Source of the DNA: Rhynochetos jubatus
Taxonomy: Eukaryota; Chordata; Aves; Eurypygiformes; Rhynochetidae
DNA: 64,000 bases
Reading direction: 5' to 3'
Assembly (NCBI GenBank): GCA_027574665.1
Contig: CM050648.1
Span: forward strand, 51,755,200 to 51,819,199
Each line of letters starts with the position of its first letter. The first letter of the stretch is position 1. A program made the position numbers and the translations under genes. The notes beneath the pieces are model-generated. The model had not been told where the DNA came from, did not search any database, and saw only the letters and a list, made by a program, of their open reading frames with translations. Shown piece by piece: positions 48,146 through 62,480 of the stretch.

Positions 48146-49678
48146 CATTGTCTGACACTGCCTAAAAAATACGGGTTATGTCAGGGCCATGCCAACTCAT
48201 TTCAAATCACGGGGAAAGGGGCTTCATAACATAGAAAAGAGGCTCCACGTGATTTATCATTTTGAACGAGTCACCTGCATACACTATGAGACACGCTGAA
48301 CGTTATTCATTCAGGCTTGGAAGAAAGTGTACTTGTTTTTTTACTGGGCTTTTTCACTATTTCTCATCTCTTATTTTCATAAATTAAACGATATTATCAG
48401 CTGAATAAAGGACCATTCTATATAAATAATTTGAGATTATTCTAGCCCCTACCTCTTGCAGAGAAGAGTGCTCTGAATAGGTGGAAATAAAAGCTTTCCA
48501 GCTTTCACAAAGGCAGTAGAAAGCCAACTACAAGTGTCCTAAGGAGATACTGCTGGAGTAAATGGAATCTTTTTCAGAATACAAATATTCCTTTAGCTTG
48601 ATGTTGTACCTGAACAGAGAGAAGAACTGCCAGCATGCTGAAAAGCAGGACAATATATTTGTTAGTGAGTACAGCACAAATGAAGACTTTCTTTTTCTTG
48701 GGGTAGGAACAGAGAGAGGGGAACAACAACCTTACCACTGTGATTTAGTAGCATTTGATAGCCACCTCTTGCTTGACACCGAGTTTTTCCTGTTTAGAAC
48801 AGTGATCTCACGCAGAGTGGGAATCAACGCTGAGCTGTTAGTGCTCATGTTGGGATATCAATAAAGAAGTATAGCAAGCTGGCTGCAGTCACTGAAGATG
48901 TTGGCACCCCAGCAGTTGCTGTGCACCCCTGACAGAGATTACTATCCCCACGGCTATGTCAGCAGCATGTCACTGCTGCTTGCCACTTGGTGTTGCCACA
49001 GTTCAAGGTCTGACAGCGTTGCTCAAAGCCATCTTCATCAAGTAGCAGAGATGCCAAACTGTGTGCTGGATTGGCAGACAGAACCTGCTTTCTGTTTTGG
49101 GGCTCAGAAACTCAGTCAGAGAAGTGAGTACCTCAGAACATCTCTGTACTCAGGAGGTCGGTTGATAGAACAGAGATCATATGACCGTATGTCGAGAGGT
49201 TGTGTAGTCTGAATTACAAAAACTTCACCTAAGCCAAAAAAAGTATCTTTTGGAATAGAATCCTATTCCAAGCCCAGATTGAGTTTCCATTTTAACTTCT
49301 GCTATCATGCCTACAGAAGGATATACTTGCAGAGTTCAAAGTCTCCCATCTTTCATGACACTAGTGCTTGGTGCTTCGCCCTCCCTCCTTCATTGCCCTC
49401 CCTTGTGGTCCAGAGCTCTTCTTTTCAACCTTCTCCCTCTCTGGGCAGGATTGCACAACATTCAGTTAGAAGGACTGGCATGAAAGGTGGATAAATTGCC
49501 TTATTAACCTAATTTAAGTAGCTTACCTGTTATTTCCAAACCAGTCATGGAAACTTGCACAGGATACCTTCATCTTTTGCACAATTATGAATACAAGCTA
49601 TACTACCTTTGGTACCTCATTTTTAGGTGGCATCCTGCCATACACTTTAGTTTGTTACTGATTGGGAGATACAATTAA
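48146..49678. other. Intergenic segment, nothing recognised
   Basis: This is AT-rich DNA with an open frame at 48562-48864 and an AATAAA at 48861, but no similarity to a known protein that I can see. Confidence 0.5.
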
Positions 49679-50468
49679 TCATAGAACCATAGAATGGTTT
49701 GGGTTGGAAGGGACCTTAAAGACCATCTAGTTCCAACCCCCTGCCATGGGCAGGGACACCCTCCACTAGACCAGGTTGCTCAGAGCCTCATCCAGCCTGG
49801 CCTTGAACACTGCCAGGGATGGGGCACCCACAGCTTCTCTGGGCAACCTGTTCAGTGCCTCACCACCCTCTCCAGGAAGAGTTTTTTCCTGATATCTAAC
49901 CTAAATCTCCCCGCTTTCAATTAAAACCGGTTACTACTTGTCCTGTCACTACAGGCCCTTGTACAAAGTCCCCCCCAGCTTCCTTGTTGGCCCCTTCAGG
50001 TACTGGAAGGTGCTATAAGGTCTCCCTGGAGCCTTCTCTTCTCCAGGCTGAACAAGCCCAACTCTCTCAGCCTGTCCCCATAGCAGAGGTGCTCCAGCCC
50101 TCTGAGCATCTTCATGGCATCCTCTGGACTCACTCCAACTGGTCGATATCCTTCTGATGTTGGGGTACCCACAGCTGGACAGAGCACTGCAGGTGGGTTC
50201 TCACGAGAGCAAAGTAGAGGGGGAGAATCCCCTCCCTCGACCTGCTGGCCACGCTTCTCTGGATACAGCCCAGGATATGGTTGGCTTTCTGGGCTGTCAG
50301 TGCACTCTGCCGGCTCATGTTCAGCGTCTCATCCACCAGTACCCCCAAGTCCTTCTCCTCAAGGCCCCTCTCTATCCATTCTCCACCCAGCCTGTACTTG
50401 TAGTTGGGATTGCCCCGACCCATGTGCAGGACCATGCACTTGGCCTTGTTGAACTCCATGAGGTTGGC
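49679..50468 (-). mobile_element. CR1 LINE, longest recent-looking copy, with ORF2 C-terminal remnant
   Basis: The plus strand opens with catagaaccatagaatggtt, the reversed CR1 terminal repeat. It covers the complete 3' UTR and then about 110 codons of ORF2 on the minus strand (starting MEFNKAKCMVLHMGRGNPNY, with [19 protein letters not shown] further on). It is 5'-truncated and cannot be active. Confidence 0.94.
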
Positions 50469-52784
50469 ACAAAACTTTTTTTAAAAGCAAGGTGTCACAC
50501 TATTGACAATAATCATGCTATCAATAGCTCCTTCCCTCAGTCAGTAATATTTTTTGGATTATGAACTAATAACACTACTGTGAGTTCAGCAGAGAATCTG
50601 GATTAGTTTGACATTTTTTAGCTAGAATTTCCTTGCAACATACCTCTTATTTTGGGCATACTGTGATATAGAACCCCTTTAATTTTATTCATGAGCACTT
50701 TATAATGTCAGCTTAGTTATTAAAGAATGCAGAAAGCCATTTTCTGGACCACATACCTATATTTCTATACCACAAGTGCCTGGGGTTACTTCTTTACTTT
50801 CTTACCTGCCATTGGTATGAATTCTGAAGTATGCTATTGTTTTGTGATTATGCTGCTGAAAAATAATACCATTTTTTGCAGATTCAGTTCCTGTAGAATC
50901 AGAATTCTGTTCCAGCAATACTGAAGCTCATTCCTTCCTCCTTGTCATTCTCTTGTTGACCTTCTCTGTCAATGTTCCGTTAAAATACAGCTCTGCCCCA
51001 AAGAACTTGACGTCTAGTTCTAATATACCCATACAAAAAGTACCAAAGCCAGTAGGCAACCAATCCTGGCTGCAAGCTTTTGCAAACGAGCTTTTCTTTA
51101 AGGATGAATCTGAAGCGAGAGGACAAAGCTGCACAACACTCCAGTCTTGGGGTGGGATGGAAGAAGACAGGAATGTGAGAATCCCAGAAAGACATTGGCA
51201 AAGAGAGTGGGAGTTAATAAGATGTAAGAAGGTGGCAGAGTCAGAGCCATGAAGACCTGGAGGATGAGCTTGGCCTCAATGAAGGGGGAGAGAAGGAACC
51301 CTTGGAGGAACAGGAGAGAAGCTAAAGGCTAGAAGAGCCCATCTCAGCTCAAACACTCAGCCTGCTTTGTCCTGGAATGGAAGAACCTACCATGCTGCAA
51401 ATGTTTATCCTTTGGCTGCCCAGTAGTGTGGGGGGAGCGGGGATGGGGGGGGCTTGGTTAATGATGAAATGATCCCTAGCTGGTGTCTAGTCCAGCACAA
51501 ATAATCTCTCACTGTCACATGCAGAGACAAGAGATAAAGAGGGAATGAAGTCTTGTAGTTCAAGGTACAGAAAGAGTCTGGAAAAGCCCTGCTGAATCTG
51601 TGTAGCAGGAATTAATCCAAAAATCTCCCCACACCAAGACAAACTATCTGGGCAAAGCCTTTAGATTAGAAGTTGTCGCCCTGTCAGCTGCTGCTTCTCT
51701 CCTGTGCTTCAGCACAGGACACAGGAGGGGGGCATCCTCTAGCTGAGGTGCTGCATCATCACTGTGTGCTGCTCTCGTGTGGTGGTTTTCCCCGGCAAAG
51801 AATGAAGAAAAGAAAGAATGAAAAAACACTTTAAAAACAGTAGTGGAATTGAGTTAAATATGTTAAAATAGGTAAGGGCTACAGCTAGCAGTTTTATTAA
51901 GATTCAGAAAAAACCCAACCCACTCACAGGGAGGGGTAGAAGGGGTATTAGCAGACCGTGTGTCACATCTCCTGTCTCACTTCACTAGTATGTCCCTTTC
52001 TACTTTATCTGCTTCTTTATATTGTAAAAAACATAAGATCTCCATGCCCAAATGGATGTTTGTAACCTACCTTGCGCTTTGTGGACCTGTGTTTCACCTC
52101 GGCCTGCTGCTCTCCAAACATCGTTCTAGATCATCTGTGCGCTGGGGGTCTAGTGTCACCCTCTCAGACTGAGGCTGGAAACTGCCAGCTTATGACAACG
52201 GATGACAAACTTTAAGAGCCAGCCGAAGACAAAGTGGAAAATCCAGCCGTGTCCATGTGTAAATTCTAACTAAGGCATGTGTCATTGATAAACTTTGCTA
52301 TCGGGGCTCTCTGTTATACTTTATATCAACTTAAAGCCTGAAAGAATGTCGCTTTGGCTGCCTTTCAAAACATGAAAGCTGAGCATTTGTGGATTCATTG
52401 AAAGGGAAATTAGTCACTCTTATTGCTCTAGAGAATCCAATCACTTTAAAATCCTTGCAACATCAATATGCCTCCCCATGAAATAAATGCCCCAGAGGAT
52501 TTCTTGTTTTGAACACTATCTTAATGTAACTCTATCTAACTACTAAAGCACAGTTCACCTACTGAAGTATGGAAAAGCATCTGGAAGTATAACTTGTTCC
52601 ATCAAGATGTCTGAACAGACTTGGAATCAGCACAGTGTTTACATTTTTGTCAGTTATCTCCAAGTGCTTGCTGCTAATACAAGCCGTCTTTTTCCAGGCA
52701 GCCTCACATGCCACACAGTGCTGGAAAAAGCTCATGAAGAGACCCACTGCCCCCCTGCAATTGGTAGCAAACCTAAAGCTGTTC

Positions 52785-52812
52785 ACTCTCACTCTCACTC
52801 TCACATGCACAT
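52785..52812. repeat. (CTCACT)n microsatellite
   Basis: The run ctcactctcactctcactctcacatgcacatgcac is a hexamer repeat followed by a short CATGCA repeat. Confidence 0.8.
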
Positions 52813-55800
52813 GCACCCATCCACACATTGTTTTCTTGGCTTTGCCGAAGGCGAGCTGTTTCTCTAGCTGTAAGAAAACACTTCAGGTCCGTAAGATCAA
52901 ATGTTATTGCCATGGTGCAACCCACTCCGCTGATGCAACCCAATGCCTTTTCAGGGGCTTCTCATACTCCATATGACCATGACATATGGTGAGCAGGTTG
53001 CTGGACTTACGGAAAGTCTTCCCCAGTCTCCCAGCAGGTGAATCAGGCTAAGTGATGACAAAAGACCCAAGAGAATGCTAATACCCACAATGGCAAAATG
53101 GCTTTGGCTGACAGCAGAGGTATCTCTGGCTCTGAGACTGCTCAGAAGATCTCCCTAGCCATCACTGGGAAGAGTGGCAAACAGGCTGTTTTCTGCTGGG
53201 CTCCCTCCTAGATGAAGAGCCTTGAAGCTAGGCTCTTGAACATCACCCCTAAAAAAGATGTGGGAATGGTGGGCTCAGAAGGATTGAGAGGAGAAAAGGT
53301 GAGGGGTAAAAGACCGACTAATGTGTATTCATTTGTATATCTTATAGCTAGTTCTGTTCCTTCAGTAAGGCCCTGATCCAGGTTGTCTGCAGAGCCTAGG
53401 CCAGGGACACAGCCTTCCTGAGCACCCCTTCTCACAAAACCAAGGATGATTCAGGTTTTCGGTGGGATGAGTGATGCTGTGGTGGCGTGTTGTCCTTACA
53501 GAGAGCCTAGGGCAGGTAGGCTTCTCTCTCTTAGGCACTTGGTTAAGTACCATAAATTAGGCAGGATGGATCAGAATGACAGAAATAACTTAATGATCTC
53601 CCCTATTTCTCTCATGCCGTGTTCCTAACTGGCAAGCGGAGCAGACCAGCATACTGCCAGGACGATTCTCATTCATTGCACACACCCACCCTTCCTTCAG
53701 ACTGCAGCCTAGGAATAACAGCTAAATTGACTCAAGATAATCTCAGATCTGCTGCTTTTCCAGATGGCTGCTTGCTTTACATGCTTCTTACAAAAGCAAA
53801 GAAAAATATGATCAACCCACTCACTTTTTCTGAGACTTGGTCATGGTCTTGAGACAGAGAATTGCTCATGAAAACTGATAGCAAACTGCGTGTATGGTGA
53901 GATCTATCTAGCACTGTAGTACCTGGAGTGTCACTGTGATTCCTCTCCTGGGTTAGGTGGTTCCCCAGACTCTCTGACAAGTCTGGATTCTTTCTGTGTT
54001 TATGATTGTATTATTAGCAATGTCAGTTTCTTCTCAACATTTGGTATTGACTTCATATTTTTCTTCATAATGAGACCTCAGTTCTCTAACTATTCTAATA
54101 TTTCAGCATAGTTACCAACCACTAGATTTTTTAATTCTTGAGGAACTTCACAATTGTATAACTAAAATGAGAGTGTTTGCATGGCAGCATAATAAACTCT
54201 CAGCCAGTGAACTATGGTTTTGGATTTTAAACCAGTTGTTTGAGCCTGTGCTCAGGGCTGTGACAGCAACAGATTGGTAAAAGCAGTTCAGGAACAAGGT
54301 TTCACTAGGCCACTGTTAATGCGAAGTCTGCTAAGGTTTTCGCTTTGCTCAGAAACACGTTATGAAAGCTGAAAAGTTAAAGCCTACGACTAAGGGTCTG
54401 AAGCAAACCAGGTAACATTTAAATAACATCTGAAGCGTGCAGGTAGCTCCAAAGAAAATATCCTAGACAAGTTCTGGTGCTTTGCTGGACCTGGGAGCTG
54501 GGTAAGCAGCCAAAGGAGAGCATTCGCTAGCAGATGAGAGAGTTCCCCGGCTACTGGGGGAAGAACAAGTTTGGGGGGACTGGAAGTAGTTTCACTTCCT
54601 TTACTTCCCCCTGACGCTAACTGCCAATTTAAATGACTTTGTGGCACATTTTCTCCTTGTTTTGAAGTTGTTTTTCTCTCACATCAGAGTAGGTAGGAGA
54701 AGAAAATGAGAAACTTGTTACATGGAGAAATACATGCATAGAGCTGCTAATAACCAGGAAGTCAGTCCACTAAAAACAAAGCTAAAAATATGTTACCCCC
54801 CAATTTCTTTGAAGTAGGAATCTGTGGTGCCCCTGTGCTTCACGGAAGCAGGGATTCTCAGATAACAACGTATTTTCTAACCTGAAGATTAAATATCCAA
54901 TGAGAAAAAATAAAATCTGACTACAGCTTTCTACCTATCACGTCTTTTCTTCTTGCCTATAACTTGCCTACTTAAATTTCACATGCAAATTACTTCTCTG
55001 GGGTACCCAAGGGAACAGTAATAACTTATCAAAGTATTCACCTGAAGGTTCCTGAGATTATTCAACTATCTGTTAGGCCCTGGATAGACTAAATATAGCC
55101 ACAGAGGGCCTTTCTTTGAAATCCTGCACCGGAAGAGTAATTTCTGTTTCAGCAGCAGCCAGTAGGGTCACCCATTTGCTGCAGCTCTGGATCTAAAAAT
55201 GCTTAAAAAGCTCTGTGTCTCCTTCACATGAGAAAAGTGGAAATCAGGGGGAGAGGCACTGCAAGCGAAGCCATCTGAAGCAAAGCAAACAGTGCACACA
55301 AACCTTACCCCAGCTTTTTGAGCAGGGAGCATTTGGCGCAGAGGGACTCAAGAGGTGCTGGTGAGGAGATCATCCTTCCTGGGGTAGTGGTGATGCTGTT
55401 TGCAGTTAGTCATTGTGGTCATATTTCACTATTCCTGTGCCCCTGTTTTCACAGGTAGAGGCTGGCAGACCCTGCCTTAGTTCTACAGCACACACGGCAA
55501 TAATGGAAGTCTGTGGTTTTCTCTGTAGATAGCGTAACACTTCTGCTGGTTTTGCATAAGGAGGGATAGGGTCTATCTCAAAGAGTCCTTCTCCTAAACC
55601 TAGCCCCATAACTTCTCTCTACCTACTCAGGATAGTCTCTTCATTTAAGGCGAAGCTGTAATTGGTTTGGTCAGCTGCTGTCTGCTTGGTAAATGAGGCA
55701 AAGGATAGTTTGAGATGGTTGATTATAAATATCTGGTGAACTAGTGGAATTTTCTGAGTGTTTATACTTCTAGTCCATCTTCCAGCCAACTTTCTTAAAG

Positions 55801-58800
55801 TATCTTGCAGGTGTTCCTGCGGGAATACTCACAAACCCTTTCTTTGGTTGGCAAATTTCATCAGCATCTGTAGGGAATAGTGACAGAAACTGAGGTGAAG
55901 AGTCATTTAGACATTGATCAATGGGACCAGTGATCTGTTTAAAGCCAGGCACAAATTTAAGTGATTTACTACACTGAGCTTTCAAACCTTTGCCAAATGT
56001 TATCCAGAAAATTGATGGTAGGACCTGTATCTCCTATAGCTCTGCCAGGCTCAGGCTTTAATTATTATTGCAAAATACTGTTTAATTTAGTTTAAAAAAT
56101 CTGATAAGCTGGGAAGAAAAATGAACTGGTTTTGTGATAAGGCAATGGAAATCTTGCGTGACAGCCGTACAAGACAGGACTCAATCACCAGTCCCCTGGA
56201 GAAAGGACCCTAGAGACGGTGTTTGCAGAGCATCTGTGAAGTAGAGGGATGGACATCTGGGTAAATCCTCTGTTGTCAGGCTATAGTGTTTTTAAAGTGA
56301 GTGGCAAATCTCACCTGATTTCATGAAAGGTGAAAAGCATCGAGCTATCTCTAGCTTCTGTTGCCTAAACATTCAGTAATTCCCTATTAGGCAGGGCACA
56401 GTCTATTTTTAAATCAATACTTTGTTTCATTAAAGCATTTGTTTTAATGCCAGGTGGTTCTACACTAGTTTGGAAGAAAGTAAGAGGTAAATGTCAATGA
56501 GCAGGACAAAAAAAGCCAAAGTTCTTGGCAAGTTTTGTTTCCTTTGGCAGCCAGGGCTGTCTGCCCTACAAAGGTGCAGTGCACACCTCAGAGTGACCCT
56601 GCTGCCTTCAGCTAGCTCAATCTGAACTGACCCTAACGATGCCATTAAATACCACAATGCCTTTAGCTTTCTGGATGTGACTCTGGCTTGTTTAGGAAGC
56701 TCAGTCCACGCTGTTAGGTTGGTTCATCACGAAACGATGGCCTAGGAGTCAGTCTGTTGGGTCTAAGTCTGGGTGCCTTTTCTTCTGTGCACACCCCTCT
56801 AGTTACAAGGGCAACCCAGTCTCTCAGTTTGCTGGTGAAATTAACGTAATTCTAAATCCTCTTCTTTTTTTCTTCTTCCCCAGAGAAAAAAGAAACTTTC
56901 CTTGCTCACCCCATAGCAGCTTTTAAGAGTCTGGAGCACATTTTACCACTGTCATTTTTCCTGCATGGTGACACTCAGAATCATTCACAACCACAGTATG
57001 AACGCTGCTAAAACCAACTGCTTCTCCATTAAATTCAAGAGCTGAAGTGTTACATTCATCTCGTGCTCTTCTCTATTTAATTTTTTTTTCTTCCCTATCT
57101 GGTTGGCATGTAAATGACATAATTTGGCCTGCTATATTAATTGCAGGATTAGAAGCCAACTTGAAAATCTTTCAGCTGATGTTTTAATGATTTTTTTTTC
57201 GAGTGTATGCTCTCCATGCTCTAGAATTGAATCTATTTATGCCATTATACACTTATTATTATATGAACCAAACTAAAGCAGGCCAAGGTTGCCTGTGGCG
57301 CTGCATGGCACTAGTGGCGTGTTTGCCAAGCACTCCCTGATGTCACCTAACCACAGGTACTGGATGCTGTGGGCTGGCTGAGATGCTCACACAAGGGTGA
57401 CATATATGACACAGCCTGAGACCATACCCTCGCCACCTGGAGAAGATGGCCCTGAGCACTAAGCCCCTATGAGTAAGCGCCTGAATAAATCCCTGGCTCT
57501 CTGGGTTTGTTTTCTCAGGCAGTGATCTCTTTTGAACAGAAGCAATAGATCTGATTCTGCTCTCCCACCAGTATTTGTGACCCTTTGGATGTGTCATCTC
57601 ACGTGGAGGAGGAGTGCATGGCATGTGTTCCTCTCCAGTGTCTGTACAGCTCTATAATGCCAACAGTAAATAATGACAAATAATATATTTCCTTTGAGTT
57701 CTGCTTATCACATATTTTGGCTTATGGTTAAAGAATTAGCCTGTTCTAGAGGTTTGGGGTTTTTTTGCAGCAGAACTTCAGATCCTTCACCTGGTTTCTT
57801 CATCCTCCTTTTAATATGCTCAAAAATTAGGGCTGAACCTGGCAAGCTGCTGCACGTGCATTGGGAAATAGCTGACCCAGTGCTCTGGGGGTCTCTGGGC
57901 ATGGCAACACCTCTGGCTGCAGTGTCAGCCATGGTGGGGGAGCTCCCCCTCCAACAGCTGTGGTGCAAGAGCCATGCATGTCTCAGCCGGCGATTAAACT
58001 GTCTAAACAAGGCTTTCTTGGACTCCAGGAAGCTTGTTCTTGGCTCTCCGCGTGGAGGGACTGTCACCCCTCATCCCTTACCCATGGCGTGAGGAGCACG
58101 GGCCCCAGAGTGTGGCCAGAGTGCTGTGGGAGTCAGCTCCAGATGGGTTTGCGCAGCCTGTTACATGGTATACGCTCTTTTTCACTCTCCCTCTGCTTGG
58201 AAAGGGGGCAATATTCCTGGCTTTCTTTGCCCAGTTTCACAGCCATATATTCGTACAGGGTTTTTACCCTGGCTAGTGTGATTACAAAGGAAATAGTGCA
58301 GTAGCCCCTCAAATTGTGGGAAAAGAGTAAATCAAAACACACGTCAGTCTTCGTAGCCAGAGTGCCAGCTACCACAGAGCTGGGGAAAATGCCGTGCACG
58401 TGACTTTGCTGCATGTGAAAATGAAGGGAAGGGAAATGAAAAAAATATACCACCATGTCATTTAAAAATGTGTACCTACAGAGTTGAAGTAACCACGAGT
58501 GATGCTGTGCAGATGGTTTTTCTCTTGCCAGGGAGAAGTGTAGTGGGGCCAGAGTCTTTTAATCTGTCATATATATAACCTAAGATTTACAGTTGGAATC
58601 AGACTTGAAAATGTAAATGGATTTTCAATTGCAGAGTCTGCGCCATCATAATGGCTTTCATTCAGAGCTTTGTCTGGGTAGAACAACAGCTGTTCTGCCT
58701 GTGTTTTTTTCTTGGTTTGTTTTATTTTTAGACTTTTCTCATATGTAAAATGCCAGGAGATGGACACAGACTGGAAGATCTCACGGTGATGTCTGCTAAA

Positions 58801-59837
58801 TAAATAAAGTTCTCCTCGTGATGCTTGAGTGAAAAGTATGTTTAAAATGTTTTATTCCTTATCTAACATTGCAAAACACACAAAAGGAGTGAGTTGATTT
58901 CAGTTAGTGAATGGCCCTGATCTGGATTTTTGACCACCTTTGCACTCCTAATATGGCTAATCTGGATAAAACCGGATGCAGACATCTGATCTGACTTTGA
59001 AATTAGCATTTTGCTTGAAATCACTATTTGGTGACTGTTGAGAGTCCCCTGGAACCTCCAGGTTTTGCACCTTAAATGTAAAAATTGGGGAAAGCTGGTG
59101 GTCAGTCATTTAAAAATGCCACCTTTGGAATCTCTACCCAAGAAAAACATTTGGATGAGTGAAGTTGAACCCTTCCTGTTCAAATTCAACAATCATGTCT
59201 CTGTTTTTTAAAACCAAATTACTTTTTTGTTTCAACAATTCCTCTTTTTCAACATCTGTACATTTCTGCTGCTGTTTATTACGATTATTAAAGATGCATG
59301 TTTGACTGTTCATAAAGTGCACCTGTTTGAATGCTGATACCAATGGAATTTAGTACGGAAATGGGACTTGTGAGTCCAAATGCCGTTGTGGACCTATTTC
59401 CCACTGCACACGTTTTGTTGCTTGGAGACCTGCTGTATGTTCTTGCTTTAATCTCTTCCAGAGTCAGGCTCTGTACTTTTAATACAGCTGGAAAACTAGA
59501 AAATATTCGGTGTTTCAAAGCTTGTGTAGGAGGTAAAGGACATGTAAGAAAAAACAACCAACCACCAAACCAAGAGCCCCAAACCATCTCCCTAGAGACC
59601 TGGAGCCACCAGGACTATTTGTGTGTGCTGGGAAAGCAGTACATGACTTCAGGCACCAAGGGAATGACATGCGTCTCTCCCAAGGCAAGGATGTATTCTT
59701 TTCCAATCGAGAATGGGAATTACGAGAACCACGACAGTGCCCTGTTATATTGTTTCTGAGAAGAGAGCTCCTCTGTGGTTGATCTTACTAGAAACCACGA
59801 TAAGAACATCAGGGTTCATTTTCCTCCTTAATCGTTC

Positions 59838-59945
59838 TCCACCTATTTCTCCTCTCCCCCCTCTGTCCCTTCCTCTTTTCCTCTGTTCACTTTCTGTCCT
59901 CAACTCTTCTCTTTTTACCTTTTTTTCTCTCATACCTCCCACAGT
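59838..59945. repeat. Polypyrimidine tract
   Basis: About 108 bases are almost entirely C and T on the plus strand, such as tttctcctctcccccctctg, with only a few purines. Confidence 0.8.
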
Positions 59946-62029
59946 TTCCCCGAAACTCTCCAGACATGCAGGGTTGCCCCTGTCCATCAGAAGATGGACC
60001 AGCAACAAGGCTATACCTGCAGTCTAGTTTGCTTCCACAAGCAGATGGCACTGAGCCATCTGCTGTTCAAATATCAGTTCATGCTCTTTCCACAGGCATT
60101 AATCCAGGAACATTATTTGCCTGCTACAGTGGGATACTGCAATGCCAAGGGATATTTTGTCCGATTTCCACCTCCAGGCTTTTATTTTGATATTAAAAAA
60201 AAAGTGGACAAAAATACATTGTTACCATTCAGAAAAGTAATTCATCATCTGTTTTATATGAGTGGGTAATAGAGCTGGAATTAAGGAAATGTCATCTTTG
60301 CAATGTGCCCAGACTTCGGAATGAGAGGGATTCCCAAACAAACTTCTTCCAAAGTCACATTTCAGACTTGCAGCTTCCACCGGCAGGACCTCTGGCAGGG
60401 CTGGCAGGAGCATGACTGCGAATGCGGGGAGCGTGGAAGCGATCCGCAGTGCCTGGAACCACACCGGTGCCTGAGCCACGGCTTTGTGCCTTGGCAGGAC
60501 CGATAGATGAGAGAAAGTAGAAGTCACATGCTAATCTCTGAATGGGAGATTTTAGTCGCTTGGAGATCACGTGCCTCAGTCTGACCTGCACTTAGATTCT
60601 GCCCTGGTGTAAAGCCAGAATAAGTGTGCTTAAGCTCAGACCTACAGCCTAGTTTTTCAAATGCCTTACAAAACGTGGCACTACCTTAGAAAAAGCCAAG
60701 CACTTGTAACCTACTCTAATTCAGCAGGAAGTCATCCTCTATACCCATTTTGTCGCTCCAGCAGTACTAACAAGAAAAGAGTATGGAAACTTCCACGATT
60801 CATCAAGAAGCTCAGTGTGTCCTCAGATAACCCCTTCTGGGGCTGGACAGTGGAACCAGAGCCAGGCTCTGTCGTCAGGGCTCTCCGGCTGGTCAGAGGG
60901 ATGTGTTTGTTCCCAACCATCCCTTACTGCGTCGGAAGATGAATGGCTCCACACTGACCACTACAATTGCATGACGGTCCCAGGGGAGATGCGATTTAAG
61001 CTTAAGGATGGCACTGGAATGAAAACAAATGGTTCTAAACTGGACATAATTGCATTCACACTGAGTATTAAAGGAAGGTAGCTAATAAAGTTTTTGAAAA
61101 GCAGCCAAAATGATTAATGTGGCAAAGAAACCCCTAATTATTTTTAAAGTAGAACTTGGTACAATTTTTTTTTTGGAGGATTTATTGGAGTCAATAGTCC
61201 CAGCAGTCCTCTAACCTGCTTTCAAGGGGTCTCTTGGTAACTCAGTGTCATTTGTTAGCCCTTGCCTACACAACACATTGCTCTCTGCTGGGCTGATGTT
61301 GCTCTGCTGTGATCACACTGAGTTCTGCCCTCCAACACAGCAGCAGAAGCAGCCGCCTCCCATACACACAGTGAAGTGGGAGAGATAGCATTCTGTTTAA
61401 TTAAGCATCTTAAAGACACCTCCCACCCTTTCCTGCACTGAAGTGTATGAAAATTCGTTTGCTCTGTGCCAATACTGGTTTCATTGGAAAAAAATCACCT
61501 CGGAAAATCATGTCCCCAACATACGAAAACAGAACCCCAAAACTGGATCACACTCTTGAAAACCTCCTTTTTCTTCCACTCACAAAACAGGGCTGACAAT
61601 ACTCATATGCCTTGGGGAAGACCTTTGGGTAAGAAAATCCTCACCACATGCAAGATATTCTCTAAAAAGAGCATTATTTGCCTAGTGATTTACATTTATT
61701 GTTCTGGTATTAAAAAAAGAAATAAAATCTCTACACCAATTTTGGAGCGTTACACTGAGTGTATTTTGAAAAAGAAATCAAAGAATGTTTTTTTCATCTC
61801 TGAGCCAGACGGAAAGAAAAAACATGCGTATTCCACCCTAAGAAAGAAAACACATGAGAATTTTAAAATATTTTTTTAGCCAAGGTTTGTTTTTTTTTTT
61901 TCTTTTTACTAAACAACATGGAAAAAAATGAGGTGGTGATGGTGAATGAACAAACAGGTCCTGGTTTTAGGAAGTCCTCATTTCTGGGGAGCAAGCATTT
62001 TGCCCGTAAGGCACTTTCCTATTTAGAGA

Positions 62030-62480
62030 TACTCAAACCACCTCAGGAGTGAGCAACACCGGGAGCCCCCACAGCTGCCTTCTCCTCCTGCTCCTGCCGG
62101 GGCCCTGGGAGGAGTGGGGTGTCCCAGGGGTGGTTGTGCCAGGTTGTCCCACCGCCGGTCCCTCGCCGGTGTGAGCCCCGATGCCTGCCCGCGGCAGCGC
62201 AGAGCCTGCCCCGGGGTCAGCTGGGTGTTCATGGAGGAGCAAACACCCGCAGAAGCGAGGGAAGAAAAGCAAAAGCAAGTCTGGGGCTGGAGACATTCTG
62301 TTCCCTTTGGATGCTACATCTGCGTGAGCCGCTGTGCTTGAAACGGAGGAAGCTGCACTGGGGAGAAGCGGTTTTGTCTTCTCACACGTGAGTTGACTGG
62401 GCCGCCTTTCCCCTACTCGCGGCTTCCTCCAGCAGCCAGCGGCCGTCCACCGACCAGCCCCTCGCCTTGCCAGCAACCAG
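62030..62480. other. GC-rich segment in distal intergenic DNA
   Basis: The segment is GC-rich with moderate CpG, for example ccaccgccggtccctcgccg. Open frames on both strands overlap, and none is recognised. Confidence 0.45.

Larger units (their letters stand above)
50469..62030. other. Intergenic region, no gene recognised
   Basis: This 11.5-kb stretch has many short open frames but none with a recognisable protein or a consistent exon chain. It holds a CTCACT microsatellite (52785-52805), a possible conserved element (57090-57265) and a polypyrimidine tract (59838-59945). No CR1 copy is visible. Confidence 0.5.

Noticed and set aside
50130..50459. 109-codon minus-strand frame as a functional reverse transcriptase
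   Set aside because: It is only the C-terminal piece of CR1 ORF2 in a 5'-truncated copy.
57673..58092. 139-codon plus-strand frame with an overlapping 119-codon minus-strand frame
   Set aside because: There is no recognised domain, no conserved start context, and opposite-strand frames overlap; nothing supports a gene.
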